From positions 496,001 to 560,000 of the forward strand of contig NC_056036.1 in NCBI RefSeq assembly GCF_004379255.2: a stretch of 64,000 bases of DNA, given 5' to 3'. The first letter of the stretch is position 1. Every line of letters begins with the position of its first letter. Positions 58,395-64,000 of this stretch are shown in pieces. The position numbers were made by a program, and so were the translations under genes. Source of the stretch: Salvia splendens (taxonomy: Eukaryota > Streptophyta > Magnoliopsida > Lamiales > Lamiaceae). The notes below the pieces were generated by a model, which did not search any database, was not told where the DNA came from, and saw nothing but the letters and a program-made list of their open reading frames with translations.

Positions 58395-59916
58395 GATATG
58401 GAGCACATTGCCAAACAAAAGATTTTTTTGTGTAGAGAAAACTTCATAAGAGAATCATGCTTCAGTTAGTAGTACTACTTATTTTTTTTGCAGTTTCTTG
58501 ACTTCTTCCTTAGGATGTGTTGATGATACTGATAGTTGATGGAACGTACGTACATATTTAAATATTTAATTTTTTTTTGGTGATGTTCTTCTCACTTGAC
58601 TTGTTTTTCACAAGGAGAAATACCTACGATGCATATTGACGAAGACCATGCAAAATATAGTATCCTAATTAATACTCTCACTGTCTCACGAGAGTATGCA
58701 CTTTTGGTTGGACACAGATTTTAATGCATAATGGGTAAAGTAAGAGAGAAGTAGAAAGAAGAAGTAATTAATGTGTTATTAATGGAGAATGAGTCTCACC
58801 TAATTAGAGAGAAAATAGTTTAAAAAATTAGAAAGTGCATACTTATAAGAGACAGGCTAAATAGGAAAAATTGCATACTCTTATGGGAATTAATTGCTCT
58901 TATTAATACTTAAAGGTCGTGTTCGGTTTACTTGATAAAATAATACCAAGATACAATCTAGGATTGAATTGTGAGATTATTTTAGTTATAGGAGGTTAGC
59001 TATGACTAAATATCTCATGATTATCCATTTATGATTGAATTGTGGAATTGAATCTCATGAACCAAACACATTACATATTTAATTTGGGATATAATCTTGC
59101 AAACCGAACACCCCAAATAGTCTAATTAAACAATACTACTATAATGAACCAACCTCTAAAAAGTATTTTACTTGGTTTTATATGGTTGCAGTTGGCATAT
59201 TCCCAGACAGAGAGACTCCAACTCCTTCGACTGTTGAGAGTAATTAATCACATAAAATCTTCTTTTGGCGCTCCTCTCGCATTGGTGATTTGATAGTTGT
59301 TTATAGGTGGACGGTTTCAAATTCCAATTAAAGGCATCGTTTGTGCCAAAGATATTGCAAAACAAATCATTCCATTTTCACTAAAGTTGTCTCACATTAC
59401 CCTAAAGAGACTTTCCATCTTCATCTCCTTATGCTTAAAACTTGGATATGCTAATTAAATGCACTAACTAAAGTTGGTAGACATAATCCTTTTTTAGCTA
59501 AATATATGTAATTTGCAAATCAACGCGTCAAACTCAACAGTTGTGGTAGATAATAAAACAAAATAAAAAAAGGCAAATTACATGAAATTGAGCCGAATTC
59601 TGGTCATTTGTAAGAATTATCCGGAAAAAAACTACTCCGAAATTTGGATTTATTCACGGACACTGCAAAAACTGAGAGCCTACTATTGATATAACATGTT
59701 GGCTTGATGAATAGATTACATACGACATCATTTTACTCACCAATGATACATGATTTTCAAGCTCCACATCTTATACAATTTTATCAAAATTCTTCAATGG
59801 AATTATTGCATTCATACATTTAATTATCTTTAAGATTCCAAGTCGAATCAAAATTGAGGTAGTAAAAGTTCGGTAGAAGTAGTGAAAGTGACTGGAAGTT
59901 AAAATATAGCTTATCC
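58395..59916. other. Intergenic between thaumatin-like and HSP90 genes
   Basis: Contains two small non-coding repeats. At about 58673-58890 lies a MITE-like unit with ends around 'gtctcacgagagtatgcac' and inverted 'tgcatacttataagaga'. At 58919-59105 lies a unit with inverted ends 'gtgttcggttt' and 'aaaccgaacac'. No gene is supported. Confidence 0.5.
58919..59105. repeat. Dispersed MITE-like repeat
   Basis: Terminal 'gtgttcggtttacttg' is inverted at the right as 'cttgcaaaccgaacac'. A fragment of the same sequence lies at 56276-56336. The target duplication is not clear, so the superfamily is undecided. Confidence 0.6.
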
Positions 59917-60112
59917 CCATGATTTTTCGTAAGTTGAAATACACCATTGTAATAAAGGCACTCGCGTGTCAGGAGAATTCGCACATCATAGCTCGGTTCA
60001 ACCTCGTATTTGCACTACGTTACTTACTAGACAAGAGAATTTCTAAAGATAACAAAATGAAAATTAGAATCTCCTATCCAGATAACAAAAATAACAAAAA
60101 CTTGATCACAGC

Positions 60113-63100
60113 CTACAGCTCATCGTTCACATCCTCATCCACTGCCTCTTCCTCAATCTTGGGAGAACTCTCGGTTTCTTTTGAACTAGTCTCCGTCTCC
60201 GTCTCCGTCTCCTCGACATCGTCCTCCTCCTCCACTGCTGCATCCGGGCTGATGTTGAGGCTTTTCTTCACCGAGCTGTATATTCGGGAAGCAAAATCTT
60301 TCGGTTCATTGAGAACGAAGCCGCTCTCCATGAGGGCCGTCTGGTAAATGAGCTTCGCTGTTTCCTTCACGCTTTCATCCTGAGCACGAGGGAGGCGAAC
60401 CAACGGATTACAATCAGGAAGATCTTAAAAAGACAGAAGAAGCTTCGTGAAATGTGGATATACCTCAGGATCCTTGGCTACTCTGGCCTGAAGCTCTTTG
60501 ATGATAGGGTGTCGGGGGTTGATTTCAAGGACCCTCTTCCCACGCATGTAGGCTTGCTTGCTCGCGTCCGAGAGCGTTTGAGACTGCATGATTCTCTCCA
60601 TGTTCGAACTCCACCCATATTTCGATGTCACCACCACGCACGGGGAGTCTGCTAGACGGTTGCTGAGCTTCACGTCATCAACGTTTTCACTAGCAAGAGC
60701 ACCTTTCCACCATTTGGTCAGCTCCTTGAACGACTCCTTGAGTTGCTTCAGTTTCGATTCCTTCCCGAGTTTGAGCCCCTCCTTGGATACGTTTTGGAAT
60801 TTCTTGTCTTCATAATCCATCAGGTATTGCATCAAGTATTCATCCACAGGGTCGGTGAAGAAAATGACCTGCACAACCCAGGTCAAATACAGTGCTTCTA
60901 GACGAACAAGGATCGTTCGGAGAGGAGCTTACCTCGTAACCTTTCTTTTTCAGATTTTCAAGGAATGGAGAGTTCTCGAGCTGTTCCTTGCTTGTTCCGG
61001 TAATGTAAAAGATATCTTTCTGTCCTGACTTCATTCTTGCTATGTATTTATCCAGTGAGGTTAATTTACCATCAGATTTGGTACTGCAGAAGACATTAAA
61101 ACACCATTAGTTTACTATGCATCGAATTTATCTCCATAATGTAGATAATATGCTTACGTTTCAAATCTAAGAAGTTTTGCTAGGCGATTTCTGTTGGTGG
61201 CATCCTCGATGATACCAAGCTTGATTGACTTGCCAAACTCATTCCAGAATTTTGCATACTGGCCCTTCTTTTCATTGCTGTCACCGGATTCTTCGACTTC
61301 TGGGATCACATTACATTTCAAAGCAAAAGCAGAACCAGTTAGGCACATAGGAAGAACTTACAATGCAGAAGTTAACATCTCTTTCAGATTACCATACCTT
61401 TCTTGTCTGTGTCGCTAGATTCATCAGGGTCCTCCTCAGCAAGCTTGCGGATCATATCAAGGGCTTTACGGATGAGTTTCTTCTTGATCGTTTTCAAGCT
61501 GCTGTGCTGTTGTAACATTTCTCTCGACACATTAAGTGGCAAGGTGTCGGAATCAACAAGACCCTGGTCACATGCACAAGTACTAGTTAGAACAGGTCCC
61601 ATATCTTTATAATTACTCCATAACTTAATAGAAAGGTTCAAGGAGGCAAGATTTACCAGCAAGAAGTTAAGATATTTGGGCAGAAGTTCATCGAATTCAT
61701 CTGAGATAAAGACACGTCTGACATATAGCTTCAAATTGGATTTGTTGGCATTGTAGTAACTCTCATACAAATCGTGAGGAGCCTTAGGAGGCACAAACAG
61801 CACAGCCTTGAATTCCACATCACCTTCAGCATTGAAGTGACTCCATGTCATAGGCTTCTCTTCGCCAAAGTCCTGTCAATAGAGATTATGTTAATTTAAA
61901 CAATTAAACTGGTGTAGAAGAAGATTAGGTTGCACATTGTTCATGGTCCCCACCTTAGCCAGAGAGTGATAGAATTTTGTGTATTCTTCATCGGTCACCT
62001 CCCTTGGACTCCGTAGCCATATAGCTTTCACATCATTCAAAAGTTCCCACTCAGAGGTAGTTTTCTTCACTGTCTTTGTTTTGGGTTTCTTCTCGTCCTC
62101 TTCTTTCTCAGCATCCTCTTCCTCTTCCTCAGAAGATTTACTTTCAGCTGTTATATTTCATATGTGGATTAGATGAGCACCAAGAACTATATGCATGGAC
62201 ACTTTAATTATCTTGTAATGAACCAGTAACAAAATTGCACAGTTCGAATATCAAGAAGCAGCTTAAACATGCACGATTAGTACGAAGGGTTCACAGATGA
62301 TGCATGTACCATTATCCTCATCGTCACTGGCATCATCTTCCTCAGCAGGGACCTCCTCCTCCACTTCTTTAGTAGCCCAAAGATGTATGGGGAAGTTAAT
62401 GAATTCAGAATACTTTTTCACCAATTCCTGCAACAACCAGAAATATGGAGACAAAGATCAGTGTGCTGAAATAGAGAAAATCAAACACAAAATCAATGTC
62501 TCTATACATCTCTTGAAGTAGTTCACTAGTGGTATTAAGCCACAAAAAACTGGATAAACAACAGCACCTGCTCCAACCCACTATAAAAAGAGATGTGAGA
62601 TCTACAACGAAAAAAAAACAAAACAAAATAGCTAGAGCCATCTACTCCGGGCCCAATGGTTAAGATGACCTTCTTTGCATAATTAAGCCAGACCATCAAA
62701 CTACCTAGTTAATATGTATCTCCTCACACAGGTAGGTTTTAACAAATCTTCTACAGATACTATATCTTAAACAACCCCTGAATAAATAATGGGGTTACAA
62801 ATCAGAAACCACTAGAGCGTGCTTAGATATCCAAAGAAGAAAAAGGCAGGAGAGAAAACGATCATAGATCACACACAATGAAATCACTACACCTGAGATG
62901 CAGTTCTATAGGGGGCAAAAGCAAATTCACACCATTTTTGAAAAAAAAGTAAATAACTACGGAGTATAACAAGTCATATGGATAAAGAAAGGCGAGGTAA
63001 TCAGGGATGGAAGAAAGTAATCCTTCAAGCCACCTAATTCAAAGTATAAACAGATAGAAAGAAATAAAAAAACATATAGATCAGCATGTAAACTACTAAC

Positions 63101-64000
63101 CTTCAATTTGTGCTCTTCCAAATACTCCTGTGCTTCCTCTCTGAGGTGCAGTCTAATTTCAGTTCCACGACCAAGTGGTTCGTTCCATGTATCTTCTGAG
63201 ATTGCAAAAGCTCCATCTGCCTTTGACTCCCAAACGTGCCTAGAGTTGGTCATAATTTTGAACATCAGTTGTATTATTACATTGTGCATAGGAAATTAGT
63301 AGTATAGGATTGTGGTGTAAAAGAGCATACTGTTTGTCATCATTATGTTTGCTAATAACTTCAACATAGTCAGCAACAAGATACACAGAGTAGAATCCGA
63401 CACCAAATTGCCCAATAAGGTTAAGATCTCCACTTGTCTGCATCTTTTCCACAAATGCTGCATTGAAAACATATTATGCAACTTTAGTAGAGAAAATTGA
63501 TCAAACAGAGACACCAGCTACTCAAAGAGCAATTAGCTTTAAAACAATCACCCCACTAGCTGTAACTCGAAATAGTACCTGAAGTTCCAGATTTAGCGAT
63601 GGTACCCAAATTCTTGATTAAATCCTCCTTTGTCATACCAATACCTCTGTCACGGATTGAGAGTATTTTCTTTTCTTTGTCCAACTTAATCTGCATAGTC
63701 ACATGAAAATATTATTAACCTCCTATTACAATTCACGGTTTATCTGCTCAAAATATCCCCAGTCACTAAAACAAAAGTCACTTTGCACTGAAGTACCACC
63801 AGTTAGTGTAATCTCTTTTTTGAGTTTTATGATGCTCAACATTCTTCTTAGAAAACATCTAACTAAATTACAATTTCAGGTTGATCCAGATATAGTAGTA
63901 CATTAAATCTTAAGTTCTAAACCCATATCAAAAGCATACTACACTAAATTAGATCAAACACATTCTACAACAAAGCTTACCTGTATCTCAAGCTTGGCAT
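60113..64000 (-). CDS. HSP90-7: Endoplasmin (ER-resident HSP90, GRP94/SHEPHERD type), 5' end beyond the window
   Basis: ATP-driven chaperone of the ER lumen that folds secreted and membrane proteins, including receptor-like proteins. Exons in transcript order: 63981-64000 (cut by the window), 63579-63690, 63331-63457, 63101-63240, 62310-62427, 61954-62147, 61657-61872, 61398-61563, 61158-61299, 60933-61083, 60464-60868, 60113-60379. Visible N-domain motifs are '[12 protein letters not shown]', '[12 protein letters not shown]' and '[10 protein letters not shown]'. A long acidic linker ('[16 protein letters not shown]', '[17 protein letters not shown]') precedes the middle domain ('[17 protein letters not shown]', '[18 protein letters not shown]'). 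The C-domain follows ('[13 protein letters not shown]'), then an acidic tail ending NDEL. The linker, tail and DEL end place it in the ER, not the cytosol. The ATP-binding start of the N-domain is outside the window. Confidence 0.95.

Overview
This is a stretch of a plant nuclear genome from a eudicot. An asterid of the mint order is plausible from the overall look of the proteins, but that is a weak guess. Evidence for a plant: GT-AG introns in most genes, very AT-rich intergenic DNA full of small transposons, and typical plant gene families (LOG, GH9 endoglucanase, GASA/snakin, thaumatin-like protein, plant C2H2 proteins). I rebuilt gene models by hand from splice sites and reading-frame continuity. 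Exon lists are in each entry, and all rebuilt coding sequences are multiples of three with a single terminal stop.

Layout. Positions 1 to 19500 are gene-poor and transposon-rich: a local duplication, an internally deleted Copia element with both LTRs (1008-2722), Stowaway-like MITEs, a hAT-type MITE with a perfect 8-bp target duplication (8355-8867), two solo LTRs (12743-13061 and 15913-16398), two Helitron 3' ends of one family (5365 and 14014), and an exon-like gene fragment (15796-15892). From 19555 the window is genic: LOG cytokinin-activating enzyme (+), membrane-anchored GH9 endoglucanase (-), Myb/SANT-like protein (+), tRNA-Leu(AAG), TCTP (+), C2H2 zinc-finger protein (+), AP-2 sigma subunit (+), GASA peptide (-), a small membrane protein (-), an unrecognised probably nuclear protein (+), beta-tubulin (-), a candidate pair of box C/D snoRNAs with a site II/telo-box promoter (+), a second hAT MITE, a PIF/Harbinger element with a transposase remnant, a thaumatin-like protein with a MITE in its intron (+), and the 3' part of an ER HSP90 (endoplasmin) gene that runs off the right edge (-).

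The protein genes are not an operon or pathway cluster. They are individually regulated housekeeping genes (tubulin, TCTP, AP-2 sigma, endoplasmin, snoRNAs) mixed with growth, cell-wall and defence genes (LOG, GH9, GASA, TLP). The observations most worth checking are the unannotated snoRNA pair near 50.4-50.7 kb with antisense matches to 25S rRNA, the NDEL rather than KDEL/HDEL end of the endoplasmin, the possible Helitron-associated exon fragment near 15.8 kb, and the unrecognised coding gene at 45.9-46.8 kb.
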